Source: Ornithomonoglobus_A sp034090805 (GTDB taxonomy: Bacteria; Bacillota; Clostridia; UBA1381). From it: DNA of 64,000 nt. Position 1 is the first letter of the stretch. Each line of letters opens with the position of its first letter. Where the stretch lies: the NCBI GenBank assembly GCA_034090805.1, contig JAXDRV010000138.1, forward strand, positions 62,001-126,000, read 5' to 3'. The translations under genes were made by a program, and so were the position numbers. The notes beneath the pieces are model-generated. The model searched no databases. It worked only from the letters and a program-made list of their open reading frames with translations, and was not told the origin of the DNA. Positions 9,154-17,637 of this stretch are shown one piece after another.

Positions 9154-11301
9154 ATGAAGGTATATCAGATGATATATACGTCGGTGCTTCACAGCCTGTC
9201 CGATCAGGAGCTTGGACTGTCGAATCAGTCGGGAATGAGAGTTTACTCCTGTTCGCAGGGATTGGAGCGGGAAAACCTTGATGAGGTGGCAAGGTTTTCA
9301 AATTACAGACTGCCTAAAAACAATAAGCAAAGCTATTCCGACAAAGTGGGTGATCCGGGAGTGCCGGAGCTGTTCCCGAAAACCTTCAGAACGATTAAGC
9401 TGTCTGACGGCAAATATGCTGCAATCCAGTCGGTGTTTGCGGGAGTTGACCACCAGGGTCATGAAGGGAATTTCTTTGCTCATGCGCTTATATTTGAAAA
9501 CGTTGGTGAGGACTTTTTCCCGGAGCAATACTGTCACAGCAAAACGTTCAGAACGCATCTGACGGAAAAGGAAAGCGCAAGGGAGATCGTTCATTATCTT
9601 CCGATACTCGAGGACGCAGAGCGAGATCTCGGCTATGAGGAGGAGATATATAAATTTATTGACGAGCATAAAAAGGAGCTGTCATATCTGATAAACAGCC
9701 TGATAACCATGCTTCTCGGCAGCAATATCAAAAACATCTGCATAGCAACGCTCAGTGCGGAGGAAACGGAAAAATATCTGATTTCTCTTAAATATCTTCT
9801 GCCGCGGGACGTAAGCCTCGGTGCGGGAATATCAACGTATAATGTCTACCTTCCCTCCGACAAGCAGGACAGCATATGCCTGCACGGAACGATTAAGGGT
9901 AAAAACAATATAACACGTGAGGCGATAGAGTCAAAGCCGGATTGTATGTATATCGATATGGACAAGATAGATACGTCTACATACGAAATATCGCCGCTTT
10001 TGGCAAACTGGAGCGTAAAGGAGCTGCGTGAGCAGTACAATACGCTGAAAATCAATTCCGTTACGGGACTTCTCGATTGGGTGTCAAGCTTTGACAATAC
10101 CGACAAGCCTGGTATGGGCGGAAAGCTGATACGCCTGAAATCATCGGCGGGCGATGCGGCATTTGCAAAGCGTGCCTCCGAAATTTATCCGCTTATAAAG
10201 GATAAGGAATACGATGCGGTAAGATTTGAAATTACAAAGGTAATGTACGACAATATAGATATGTTCCCCGATGAGCTTGAGGATCTGACGGATTCATACC
10301 TCACTCTGACGATTGAAAATCTTGCAAAAGGTCATAAATACGACCTCGGAGCGGTATTTTCATCAACTGCAAACGAAAAGAGCCAGGTAGCGGTGATGAA
10401 GAAAAAAATCCCCGAAATCATGGCTAAGCTCGGAGCGGCGGGGAGCAAAATAAGCGATAAAAACAAGTTTGTCATTCTCGGATTTTTTGCACAGCTTAAG
10501 CATAAATACGGCGACGACAGCTGGAAGGACTTTTTTGCGGGAAACAGAATGCACCTTACGACCTTTGTCGAGATTGCGGCAGGAGTTGTTATAACGGGCT
10601 ACGGCGTAAAGCCGTTTTCGCCGCCGTCAAACTGGGAAAAGGACGATTTGGACGAGCTTATAGCATTTTTTGAAAGCTCCACCGAGGACGAAAAACTGCG
10701 CAGCCTGTGCCTTAAGTATATATATTCAAATACCGACACGGACTGGAACTCCTACGGCATTACTCTGACAAAGCACACCAAAACAAGGGGCGAGCAGGCA
10801 GCGGATATGAGAAAAATACACGCAATTCTCTCAAAGGTAGGCTATGAGCCGTATCAGAGAGGCACGTATATGAGTGTAAAGCCCGATGTGAGAGCTGATA
10901 TTGAGGGCAGTATGTCACCGCTTTTGCTCACAAGGCTTCTCGACGCATATTACCGCTGGCAAAGATGCTACGGAAATCAGCCGCAGGCAAAGAAATATGC
11001 GCAGAGATTCAGAGCACTGCTGCTTGAGATGAAAAAAACTCAGCGCACATGCTATGATTACGTAATTCCCAAGCTTGCGCTTGAGATAATCGAAACGCCC
11101 GGCCATTACCACGAAATTATGATTAACATGGATACAATGTATCCGGGATTTTGGAATTGGTTTTTGATAGGCTATAAGCGCAGAAAGCGTGATGATGAAA
11201 TAATGCTCACCTATACAAGAATTTATGAAGCAAGCAAATCGAAAATGTCAAAGCTGCCGATAAGGAAAAAGCTGAGGGCGGCATTCGGAAACATAGATTA
11301 A
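9154..11301 (+). CDS. GAP1-N2-like large cytosolic protein of unknown function
   Basis: A 715-residue protein without signal peptide or clear membrane helices. Its N-terminal region (QMIYTSVLHSL near the start, GLSNQSGMRVYS, then GNFFAHALIFE near residue 110) looks like the GAP1-N2 domain of GTPase-associated protein 1, a family linked by comparative genomics to NTP-dependent conflict systems; this match is from memory, not a search. The rest is largely helical and charged and I cannot assign domains. Start ATG 9154 has GGGGAGG upstream; the open frame from 9112 is not used. It has its own promoter and is followed 20 bases later by a membrane protein gene. No GTPase or other typical partner is adjacent. 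Confidence 0.6.
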   Translation: MKVYQMIYTSVLHSLSDQELGLSNQSGMRVYSCSQGLERENLDEVARFSNYRLPKNNKQSYSDKVGDPGVPELFPKTFRTIKLSDGKYAAIQSVFAGVDHQGHEGNFFAHALIFENVGEDFFPEQYCHSKTFRTHLTEKESAREIVHYLPILEDAERDLGYEEEIYKFIDEHKKELSYLINSLITMLLGSNIKNICIATLSAEETEKYLISLKYLLPRDVSLGAGISTYNVYLPSDKQDSICLHGTIKGKNNITREAIESKPDCMYIDMDKIDTSTYEISPLLANWSVKELREQYNTLKINSVTGLLDWVSSFDNTDKPGMGGKLIRLKSSAGDAAFAKRASEIYPLIKDKEYDAVRFEITKVMYDNIDMFPDELEDLTDSYLTLTIENLAKGHKYDLGAVFSSTANEKSQVAVMKKKIPEIMAKLGAAGSKISDKNKFVILGFFAQLKHKYGDDSWKDFFAGNRMHLTTFVEIAAGVVITGYGVKPFSPPSNWEKDDLDELIAFFESSTEDEKLRSLCLKYIYSNTDTDWNSYGITLTKHTKTRGEQAADMRKIHAILSKVGYEPYQRGTYMSVKPDVRADIEGSMSPLLLTRLLDAYYRWQRCYGNQPQAKKYAQRFRALLLEMKKTQRTCYDYVIPKLALEIIETPGHYHEIMINMDTMYPGFWNWFLIGYKRRKRDDEIMLTYTRIYEASKSKMSKLPIRKKLRAAFGNID

Positions 11302-11321
11302 AGGATAAATGAAAGGATTAA

Positions 11322-12239
11322 ATGGTTATGAAAAACTCAGTTAAAAAAATATTTTTAGTTTTATGCGCAGCGTCCGTAATGCTGATTTCTTCTACAGCTT
11401 TTGCCACTCCGACGAGCGAGCCGGCAGCGAGAACGACAAAAACAATATCCGCCTCCGATACATCTGCGGCAACAAGTACAGCGGGTGATGACGAAGTGGA
11501 GGATACTTCCGATACCGAAGCCGATACGGAAAACACAACAACGGCAGGTGCGGCAGCATCGGGAGCGGTTGTGCAGTCATCGGCAAATCCCGTTCCGACA
11601 GCTATATCAACAGGTCAGAATCAGACAGGTGTTGTTCAGAATACCGAGGCGCAGAGAGTGGCGGAAAAGAAGTATGCCTCAAAGGGTTCGCTTGCGGTAT
11701 GGATTATACTTACGATTTTGATTAATGCAATATTGAGCTTTGCAATAGCAAACAGATTTTACAAGCTTGCCAAAAAGGATACTCACGTAAGCGCCGAGCT
11801 GCGTGCTCTTCGCCGTGACCTTGAGGAAAAATTCGTAAGCAATGTCGGCGGCTTTACCGAAATGGAAACGGATGTTTCAAATACAAACGATAATTATTCC
11901 ATGAACGGCTCCATAAAAATGCCCGAAAGAAAGAGCACTGATTTTGCGGCTGAATCCGAGGACGTGTTCAAGAGATGGGAAAGCCGTATGTCGCAGCGCA
12001 GCGGCGCAAGAGCTGTCGTTACCGAGGAAACGGATGCAGAGCCGGAGGAGGATTTTGAAGAAGAGGAAAGACGTCCTGTCAGAAAATTCCGTCCGACACG
12101 TGCAAGCGTGCCCGAAGCTGACGATGCGGAGGACGAGAGCTATGACGACGAGCAGCCGGAGGAAAGATCCGTTGCAAAGAGCGTTAAGAATAAAGCAAAG
12201 AATATCCTCGGCGATATATTCCCGTTTAAAGAGGATTAA
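11322..12239 (+). CDS. Single-pass membrane protein with Thr/Ala-rich outer segment and acidic inner tail
   Basis: About 305 residues; unknown function. An N-terminal signal sequence (VKKIFLVLCAASVMLISSTA, likely cut at AFA) precedes a low-complexity Thr/Ser/Ala/Asp segment outside the membrane (residues 28-120). A single helix (LAVWIILTILINAILSFAIA, near 125-145) and a charged cytoplasmic tail follow: first coiled-coil-like (AELRALRRDLEEKF), then Glu/Asp-rich and ending in a basic patch. It lies 20 bases after the GAP1-like gene, so the two are probably co-transcribed. The tail could recruit the GAP1-like protein to the membrane; this is inference. ATG 11328 is an alternative start. Confidence 0.8.
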   Translation: MVMKNSVKKIFLVLCAASVMLISSTAFATPTSEPAARTTKTISASDTSAATSTAGDDEVEDTSDTEADTENTTTAGAAASGAVVQSSANPVPTAISTGQNQTGVVQNTEAQRVAEKKYASKGSLAVWIILTILINAILSFAIANRFYKLAKKDTHVSAELRALRRDLEEKFVSNVGGFTEMETDVSNTNDNYSMNGSIKMPERKSTDFAAESEDVFKRWESRMSQRSGARAVVTEETDAEPEEDFEEEERRPVRKFRPTRASVPEADDAEDESYDDEQPEERSVAKSVKNKAKNILGDIFPFKED

Positions 12240-12327
12240 TCGTCCTAATATTTTCGGCAAATAGACGAATGAAACCGACTTTTGGGTGCGTTCGGGTATA
12301 TAGAATGACAATTATGTTGAAAGCCTG

Positions 12328-12521
12328 TTGACAAGTGGGCATTCAAATGATACAATATTCTATTATGATAATATTCTCACATATATACAACTGTGTGAGT
12401 TGACGGCGCAAAGATATACTTTTTGCGTGATATACAATCATCCTTTATGTAAAGATGATGATGCGGCAGAATACCTAAAATGCCGTGGGACAATTTATAC
12501 TGTAATAAAGGAGGAATTTAT
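12328..12521 (+). promoter_or_regulatory. ilvB promoter and structured leader
   Basis: The promoter is TTGACA (12328-12333), 17 bases, TACAAT (12351-12356). The leader of about 160 bases contains three hairpins: CGCAAA with TTTGCG, ATCATC-TTT with AAAGATGAT, and GGCA with TGCC. None has a following U-tract. There is no T-box core and no leader peptide rich in Ile, Leu or Val codons that I can see. RBS AAAGGAGG at 12507-12514 fixes a TTG start at 12522. Confidence 0.65.
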
Positions 12522-14192
12522 TTGAAACTGACCGGAGCTGAAATGGTTGTAAAAACGCTGGAGAAAAACGGCGTAAAAATAGTATTCGGTTATCCCGGAG
12601 CGGCAAACTGTCCGATAATAGACAGATTATCGTTTTCACCGATAAAGCACATTCTCACGAGAAATGAGCAGGGAGCGGCGCATATGGCGTCGGGTTATGC
12701 AAGGGTAACAAAGGAGGTCGGAGTTTGTACTGCAACCTCCGGACCGGGAGCGACAAACCTTATCACGGGTATCGCAACGGCTTATATGGATTCCATTCCG
12801 ATGGTGGCTCTTACCGGCCAGGTAGGAACAAAGCTGATAGGAAAGGATGCGTTCCAGGAGGTTGATATTACCGGTGCAACGCTCCCGTTCACAAAGCACA
12901 GCTATCTTATAAAAGACGGACTTGAAATTCCGAATGTTGTGAACGAGGCTTTCCACATTGCCGGAACGGGCAGACCGGGACCGGTGCTTATCGATTTTCC
13001 GATGGATATATTGAAGCAGGAATTTGAATATCCCGATGAGGAAACGCCGATAACGATAAGAGGATATAAGCTTGTAGGCAAGGCGAACGAGTCGCAGGTA
13101 AGAAAGGTTGCGGACGCAATCAAGAATGCGCAGCAGCCGGTGATACTTGCCGGCGGCGGAATTGTAATTTCCGATGCGGTAGACGAGTTCAGAAGATTAA
13201 TACAGGAAACGGATATTCCCGTAGTTTCGACAATGATGGGTATAGGCGTTATGCCGTCATCAAGTCCGAGATATTACGGAATGATAGGATCGCACGGAGC
13301 AAGACGTGCAAATCTCATACTTAACCGTGCCGATCTTGTAATCGTAATGGGTTCAAGACTCGGCGACAGAAGCGTAGCTCATGCGGGTGGCTTTACGAGC
13401 AACAAAAAGATTGTTCACATAGACTTAGATCCTGCCGAGATAGGAAAGAATGTTATTCCGGATATTCCGATAGTGGGAGATATAAAGGACGTAATAAATC
13501 AGCTTATGCCGCTTGTAAAAGGATATAAAGCGGACAGAGAGTGGATTATGTCTGCCGATGATCTGAGAGTAAAGACCACACGTGAGCTTGAAACAAAGGA
13601 TACCGGCTATGTAAATCCGAAGTATTTCCTGCAAAGACTTTCGGAAAAAACAAATTCGGACGTATATCTCTCGACAGAGGTGGGACAAAATCAGATTTGG
13701 ACAGCGAACTATTTTAACTTTACCACACCGAGAAGCTTTCTGACGTCGGGCGGCTTTGGAACGATGGGATACGGACTTCCCGCAGCGATCGGAGCGTCAA
13801 CGGCTGTTGATAAGCCGGTTATTGCGGTAATGGGTGACGGTTCGTTCCAGATGGATTTGCCGGAGCTGGGTACGATGTGCCAGTGGGATATTCCGGTAAA
13901 GATGGTTCTTTTCAGAAATAACCGTCTGGGAATGGTTCACGAGCATCAGTATCTGCTTTATAAGTCAAATTACCAAGCGGTAACTATAGAGGGCAGTCCC
14001 GATTTTAATAAGCTTGCGGACGCTTACGGAATAGCAAATTCGGAAATACACGAAAACAGCGATATAGACGCCGGAATAGATGCGCTTATGGGTGCGGAAG
14101 GCTCATATTTGCTTGTTGTAAACGTAAATCCGTTTGAGCCTACGGGCGACTCGCTCAACGAGGACAGACTTCCCAAGAAAGGCGGTAATTGA
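12522..14192 (+). CDS. ilvB: Acetolactate synthase large (catalytic) subunit
   Basis: Thiamine-diphosphate enzyme that condenses pyruvate with pyruvate or 2-oxobutyrate, the first common step of valine, leucine and isoleucine synthesis. About 556 residues. The N-terminal Pyr domain has FGYPGAANCPIID and EQGAAHMASGYARVT, where the cofactor-activating Glu is expected. The central domain follows, and the C-terminal domain has the TPP/Mg motif GDGSFQMDLPELGTM. I place the start at TTG 12522 (LKLTGAEMVV) because AAAGGAGG lies 7 bases upstream; an open frame back to ATG 12480 has no such site. ilvN starts 1 base after its stop. Confidence 0.95.
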   Translation: MKLTGAEMVVKTLEKNGVKIVFGYPGAANCPIIDRLSFSPIKHILTRNEQGAAHMASGYARVTKEVGVCTATSGPGATNLITGIATAYMDSIPMVALTGQVGTKLIGKDAFQEVDITGATLPFTKHSYLIKDGLEIPNVVNEAFHIAGTGRPGPVLIDFPMDILKQEFEYPDEETPITIRGYKLVGKANESQVRKVADAIKNAQQPVILAGGGIVISDAVDEFRRLIQETDIPVVSTMMGIGVMPSSSPRYYGMIGSHGARRANLILNRADLVIVMGSRLGDRSVAHAGGFTSNKKIVHIDLDPAEIGKNVIPDIPIVGDIKDVINQLMPLVKGYKADREWIMSADDLRVKTTRELETKDTGYVNPKYFLQRLSEKTNSDVYLSTEVGQNQIWTANYFNFTTPRSFLTSGGFGTMGYGLPAAIGASTAVDKPVIAVMGDGSFQMDLPELGTMCQWDIPVKMVLFRNNRLGMVHEHQYLLYKSNYQAVTIEGSPDFNKLADAYGIANSEIHENSDIDAGIDALMGAEGSYLLVVNVNPFEPTGDSLNEDRLPKKGGN

Positions 14193-14193
14193 T

Positions 14194-14700
14194 ATGGAAA
14201 GATATACGCTTTCGGTGCTTGTTGAAAATCATCCCGGTGTTCTTTCGAGAGTAGTCGGACTGTTCAGCCGCAGAGGCTTTAATATATATTCGCTGTCTGT
14301 GGGTACAACGGTAGACGATACGGTATCACGTATCACGATAGAGGTTGAGGGTGATTCGCTTATTGTCGAACAGGTTTCCAAGCAGCTTTCAAAGCTTATG
14401 GAGGTTATAAAAATAAAGACGCTTCCGAGCAATGAAATGGTAAAAAGAGGACTTATCCTGTGTAAGGTGCGTGTATCGCCCAAAACAAGGGGAGAGGTCA
14501 TAGAGATAACAAATATCTTCCGTGCCAAGATAATCGATATATCACCGTCCACGATGACGATTGAGCTTACGGGAAATGACAAAAAGCTTGACGCATTTTT
14601 GGATATGATTTCGATTTACGGTATTGAAGAAATTGCAAGAACGGGTATGACGGCTCTTGAAAGAGGCGCAAATGTTTTGAAGCTTGATAAAAACAGTTAA
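14194..14700 (+). CDS. ilvN: Acetolactate synthase small (regulatory) subunit
   Basis: A 168-residue ACT-domain regulatory subunit that activates IlvB and confers feedback inhibition by valine. The N-terminal ACT domain reads YTLSVLVENHPGVLSRVVGL, and the C-terminal half has the usual IlvN second domain (LCKVRVSPKTRGEVIEITNI). The start ATG 14194 directly follows the ilvB stop with GGCGG upstream; the open frame from 14134 overlaps ilvB and is rejected. The protein has normal length. A composite hairpin element separates it from ilvC. Confidence 0.95.
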   Translation: MERYTLSVLVENHPGVLSRVVGLFSRRGFNIYSLSVGTTVDDTVSRITIEVEGDSLIVEQVSKQLSKLMEVIKIKTLPSNEMVKRGLILCKVRVSPKTRGEVIEITNIFRAKIIDISPSTMTIELTGNDKKLDAFLDMISIYGIEEIARTGMTALERGANVLKLDKNS

Positions 14701-14736
14701 TAACGAGGTGCAAAAGCCTCCTATTATATAATTCAA

Positions 14737-14981
14737 TAGGTAATTGTAAAATGTCGGTTGGGGATTTGAGAGTGTTTTTGAATTTATTCGTACTCAAACA
14801 TCCCTTGCGGTAACTCGTCCGAACAAACTCAAAAACACTCTCAAATCCTATAATTTTGAAAGAATTTGTGATGTTTATGATTGAGTTTCGGCGAGTTACC
14901 GAACAAAGTGAGGGATGTCTGAGCCGAGGCTCAAGCAGAAATATCTCAAATTCCTAAGAAATCTCGAATTTTACAATCGCC
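14737..14981 (+). mobile_element. Composite MITE-like element, ilvN-ilvC gap (copy 1, 245 bp)
   Basis: The element begins TAGGTAATTGTAAAA and ends TTTTACAATCGCC (imperfect terminal inverted repeats). It is flanked by an exact 12-bp direct repeat, TATATAATTCAA, at 14725-14736 and 14982-14993. The left module (A) is a hairpin with arms GATTTGAGAGTGTTTTTGA and its near complement and a loop holding CATCCCTTGCGGTAACTCG. The right module (B) is a second palindrome with arms around GAATTTGTGATGTTTATGAT and an inner core related to the A loop in inverted orientation. No protein-coding capacity is credible. Confidence 0.85.
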
Positions 14982-15015
14982 TATATAATTCAACTAAAAG
15001 AAAGAGGTAATTGAA

Positions 15016-16044
15016 ATGGCAAAATCATTAGACCATGAGGCAAGAGTTTTCTATGAGGGCGACTGCGATCTTAAGCTTTTACAGGGCAAGACGGTTGCAA
15101 TCATAGGCTTCGGTTCACAGGGCCACGCACACGCAATGAACCTGAAGGACAGCGGTGTTAACGTAATCGTAGGTTTAAGACCGGGCAGCGCAAGACGCTC
15201 GCACGCAGAGGCTTACGGTATTCCCGTATATGATACGGCAGAGGCGGCTAAGAAGGCTGACATCATAATGATACTTACACCTGATGAAAAGCAGGCAGCT
15301 ATATACAAGAATGATATTGAGCCGAATCTTGAAGAAGGCAATATGCTTATGTTTGCTCACGGCTTCAACATTCACTTTAAGCAGATCATTCCTCCGGCAG
15401 GTGTAGACGTAACAATGATCGCCCCCAAGGGACCCGGTCATACGGTACGTTCGGAGTATGTTGAGGGCAAGGGTGTTCCCTGTCTTGTTGCTGTTGAGCA
15501 GGACGCTACAGGCAAGGCTCAGGATTTGGCACTTGCATACGGCGCAGGTATCGGCGGCGCAAGAGCAGCTATTCTTGAAACAACATTCCAGTGCGAAACA
15601 GAAACAGACCTGTTCGGTGAGCAGGTAGTTCTTTGCGGCGGCGTAACAGCTTTGATGCAGGCAGGCTTTGAAACACTTGTTGAGGCAGGCTATGACCCCA
15701 GAAATGCTTACTTTGAGTGTATCCACGAAATGAAGCTTATCGTTGACCTTATCTACGCAGGCGGCTTCAGCAAGATGAGATATTCAATCTCGGATACAGC
15801 AGAGTTTGGTGATTACGAAACAGGTAAGCGTCTTGTAACAGACGAAACAAAGAAGGAAATGAAGAAGGTTCTTGAGGAAATCCAGGACGGTACATTCGCA
15901 TCGAAGTGGATTGCAGAGAACAACAACGGCAGAGCTCACTTCATCGCTACAAGAAACCTTAAGGCTGAGCATCAGCTTGAAAAGGTCGGCGCAGACATCA
16001 GAAAGTTCTACGCATGGAGCAAGGAAGACAAGTACGTTGATTAA
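15016..16044 (+). CDS. ilvC: Ketol-acid reductoisomerase
   Basis: NADPH- and Mg-dependent isomeroreductase, the second step of branched-chain amino acid synthesis. At 342 residues it is a short class I enzyme. The Rossmann motif GFGSQGHAHAMNLKDSG is near residue 30, and the knotted helical domain has the metal-binding acidic residues around ETETDLFGEQ and CIHEMKLIVDLIYAGG. The start has AAAGAGG 9 bases upstream. Its codon use (many GCA, ACA, AAG, GTT) hints at high expression. I find no clear promoter between ilvN and ilvC, so read-through across the repeat element is likely. Confidence 0.97.
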   Translation: MAKSLDHEARVFYEGDCDLKLLQGKTVAIIGFGSQGHAHAMNLKDSGVNVIVGLRPGSARRSHAEAYGIPVYDTAEAAKKADIIMILTPDEKQAAIYKNDIEPNLEEGNMLMFAHGFNIHFKQIIPPAGVDVTMIAPKGPGHTVRSEYVEGKGVPCLVAVEQDATGKAQDLALAYGAGIGGARAAILETTFQCETETDLFGEQVVLCGGVTALMQAGFETLVEAGYDPRNAYFECIHEMKLIVDLIYAGGFSKMRYSISDTAEFGDYETGKRLVTDETKKEMKKVLEEIQDGTFASKWIAENNNGRAHFIATRNLKAEHQLEKVGADIRKFYAWSKEDKYVD

Positions 16045-16058
16045 TTTAAAAACATACG

Positions 16059-16099
16059 CACCGCATCGGGAGCAAATACCTCGATGCGGTGTTTTTTTT
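16059..16099 (+). terminator. Rho-independent terminator after ilvC
   Basis: CACCGCATCG pairs with CGATGCGGTG across a 13-base loop and is followed by eight T residues. Confidence 0.93.
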
Positions 16100-16141
16100 G
16101 TTACGAAGTACACATTTTAATATGAAAGGGGAGAAGGCAAA

Positions 16142-16171
16142 CAAAAAGACGGCTTGGAAATCCAAACCGTC
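16142..16171 (-). terminator. Terminator of the rpsF-ssb-rpsR-tRNA-Leu unit
   Basis: On the minus strand GACGGTTTGG pairs with CCAAGCCGTC (one wobble, loop ATTT) and is followed by TTTTTG, starting 4 bases after the tRNA-Leu CCA end. Confidence 0.88.
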
Positions 16172-16175
16172 AAAT

Positions 16176-16262
16176 TGGTGCCGATGACCGGGGTCGAACC
16201 GGTACGGTATCGCTACCACCGGATTTTGAGTCCGGCGCGTCTGCCAATTCCACCACATCGGC
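16176..16262 (-). tRNA. tRNA-Leu (anticodon CAA)
   Basis: An 87-nt class II tRNA with a long variable arm. Acceptor GCCGATG pairs with CATCGGC, discriminator A, and CCA is encoded. The anticodon stem CCGGA/TCCGG holds loop CTCAAAA, anticodon CAA, reading UUG. The TPC arm contains GGTTCGACC. It lies 34 bases downstream of rpsR on the same strand and is probably processed from that transcript. Confidence 0.96.
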
Positions 16263-16296
16263 ATATGCGGCACTTATGCGCCGCTTATTTTTTAAA

Positions 16297-16542
16297 TTAT
16301 TCAGCTACGAACGGGAGAAGAGCTATCTGTCTTGCTCTCTTTATAGCTGTAGTAAGCTGTCTTTGATGCTTTGCACAGTTACCGCTGATACGTCTGGGAA
16401 CAATCTTTCCTCTTTCGGAAACGTATCTTCTCAGCTTTGCTGTGTCCTTGTAATCAATATGCTCAACCTTATCTACACAGAACAGGCAAACCTTTTTCTT
16501 AGGTCTTCTTGCTCTCTGGGGTCTTTCATTTCTTTCAGCCAT
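16297..16542 (-). CDS. rpsR: 30S ribosomal protein S18
   Basis: An 81-residue small-subunit protein that pairs with S6 on the central domain of 16S rRNA. The core KLRRYVSERGKIVPRRISGNCAKHQRQL is the S18 signature region (only part quoted as motif: YVSERGKIVPRRISG). It has Cys residues in VCLFC and GNCAKH, the pattern of the zinc-binding C+ form. It is the third gene of rpsF-ssb-rpsR, the standard order, with an AAGGAGGATA site upstream of the start. Confidence 0.97.
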   Translation of the reverse strand: MAERNERPQRARRPKKKVCLFCVDKVEHIDYKDTAKLRRYVSERGKIVPRRISGNCAKHQRQLTTAIKRARQIALLPFVAE

Positions 16543-16566
16543 GATTATATCCTCCTTATCATTGTT

Positions 16567-17070
16567 TTAGAACGGTAGGTCGTCTTCGCTGCCGTCAATA
16601 TTGGCAAAGTCCATTTCATCAAAATCTCCGCTGCCGAAATTCGGCTCAGCTCCGCCCTGGGGCGCTCCGAAGGACTGTGCCTGCGGTGGCTGATTATTGT
16701 ATCCGCCGCCGTAATTCTGGTTATAGCCGCCGTTTGAGCCTGTGCCTGTTTCCGCTTTTGAGCCGGTAAAGTATGCCTCGTCAATAACAACCTCAGTTGA
16801 ATACTGACGCTTGCCCTCTTTATCGTCCCATGAACGAGTCTGTATGTTTCCCACAACGGCAATCATGCTGCCTTTTTGGAAATATCTGCATATGAACTCC
16901 GCAGTCTGACGCCATGCCGTGCAGCTGATAAAATCAGCCGTCTGCTGACCGTCTTTGCCGGCAAATCGTCTGTTCACCGCAATGGTGAGCCTTGCAACGC
17001 TCACTCCGGCGGGAGTTTGTCTTAATTCGGGGTCACGTGCCAAACGCCCCATTAAAATAACCTTGTTCAT
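16567..17070 (-). CDS. ssb: Single-stranded DNA-binding protein
   Basis: A 167-residue OB-fold protein that coats single-stranded DNA in replication, repair and recombination. The N-terminal OB fold opens MNKVILMGRLARDPELR and includes FISCTAWRQTAEFICRYF. A Gly/Asn/Gln-rich linker follows, and the conserved acidic tip DDLPF that docks partner proteins ends the protein. It sits between rpsF and rpsR as in most Firmicutes. Confidence 0.97.
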   Translation of the reverse strand: MNKVILMGRLARDPELRQTPAGVSVARLTIAVNRRFAGKDGQQTADFISCTAWRQTAEFICRYFQKGSMIAVVGNIQTRSWDDKEGKRQYSTEVVIDEAYFTGSKAETGTGSNGGYNQNYGGGYNNQPPQAQSFGAPQGGAEPNFGSGDFDEMDFANIDGSEDDLPF

Positions 17071-17087
17071 CTTCCTACCTCAAAAGA

Positions 17088-17390
17088 CTATTCTTCGTCT
17101 TTTCTGATTATGATAGTTCTCAAGATACCGTCGGTAATCTTGTACTGTCTGTCAAGCTCCTTCGGGAACTCGGCATCAGCCTTGAAGTCTACTAAATAAT
17201 AGTAACCCTCTGTTCTATCATTAATCTCGTAAGCAAGTCTTCTCTTGCCCCACTCGTCAACGGATTCCAGTGTGCCGTTCTTTTCGATAAGTCCGGTGAA
17301 CTTATCCTTAAGAGCTGCTACCTGTTCCTCGGTAAGTGTTGCGTCAATGATAAAAATTGTTTCATAGCTGTTCATAATTTTCTCAGCCAT
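17088..17390 (-). CDS. rpsF: 30S ribosomal protein S6
   Basis: A 100-residue S6 protein, partner of S18. The family pattern is clear: YETIFIIDATLTEEQ near the start, then WGKRRLAYEINDRTEGYYYL. ATG 17390 follows AAGGAGGTG with 6-base spacing; ATG 17375 is an internal alternative. It heads the rpsF-ssb-rpsR operon behind a consensus promoter and a hairpin leader. Confidence 0.96.
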   Translation of the reverse strand: MAEKIMNSYETIFIIDATLTEEQVAALKDKFTGLIEKNGTLESVDEWGKRRLAYEINDRTEGYYYLVDFKADAEFPKELDRQYKITDGILRTIIIRKDEE

Positions 17391-17406
17391 TTTCGCACCT
17401 CCTTAT

Positions 17407-17448
17407 GGACATTAGTCCCGAAAGCCTGTCTTTCGGGCAAGGATGTCC
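17407..17448 (-). promoter_or_regulatory. Probable S6:S18 autoregulatory leader hairpin
   Basis: In the rpsF 5' UTR, GGACAT pairs with ATGTCC and an inner stem CCCGAAAG pairs with CTTTCGGG, separated by an asymmetric internal loop. The published S6:S18 leader is a hairpin in this position that mimics the 16S rRNA site and represses the operon. Assignment rests on position and overall shape, not on a covariance search. Confidence 0.6.
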
Positions 17449-17468
17449 GCCTTTCAGCAGACTTTAAT

Positions 17469-17497
17469 ATTATACACCAAAATAACGCTTTTGTCAA
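17469..17497 (-). promoter_or_regulatory. rpsF operon promoter
   Basis: Minus-strand consensus: -35 TTGACA (17492-17497), 17-base spacer, -10 TATAAT (17469-17474). Confidence 0.9.
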
Positions 17498-17637
17498 TAT
17501 GTTTTTTTGAAATTTTTTAGCTTTTTATGGCAGGGTAATTCAGAATTTACAATGGAACAAGTGAATATATATTCATATGTTGTGCAAAAACGACAAAGAA
17601 TTCATGGTAAATTATACATATCTCACCATTTAAAATT

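Noticed and set aside
12480..12521. ATG 12480 as the ilvB start
   Set aside because: No ribosome binding site; AAAGGAGG lies inside this stretch and points to TTG 12522.
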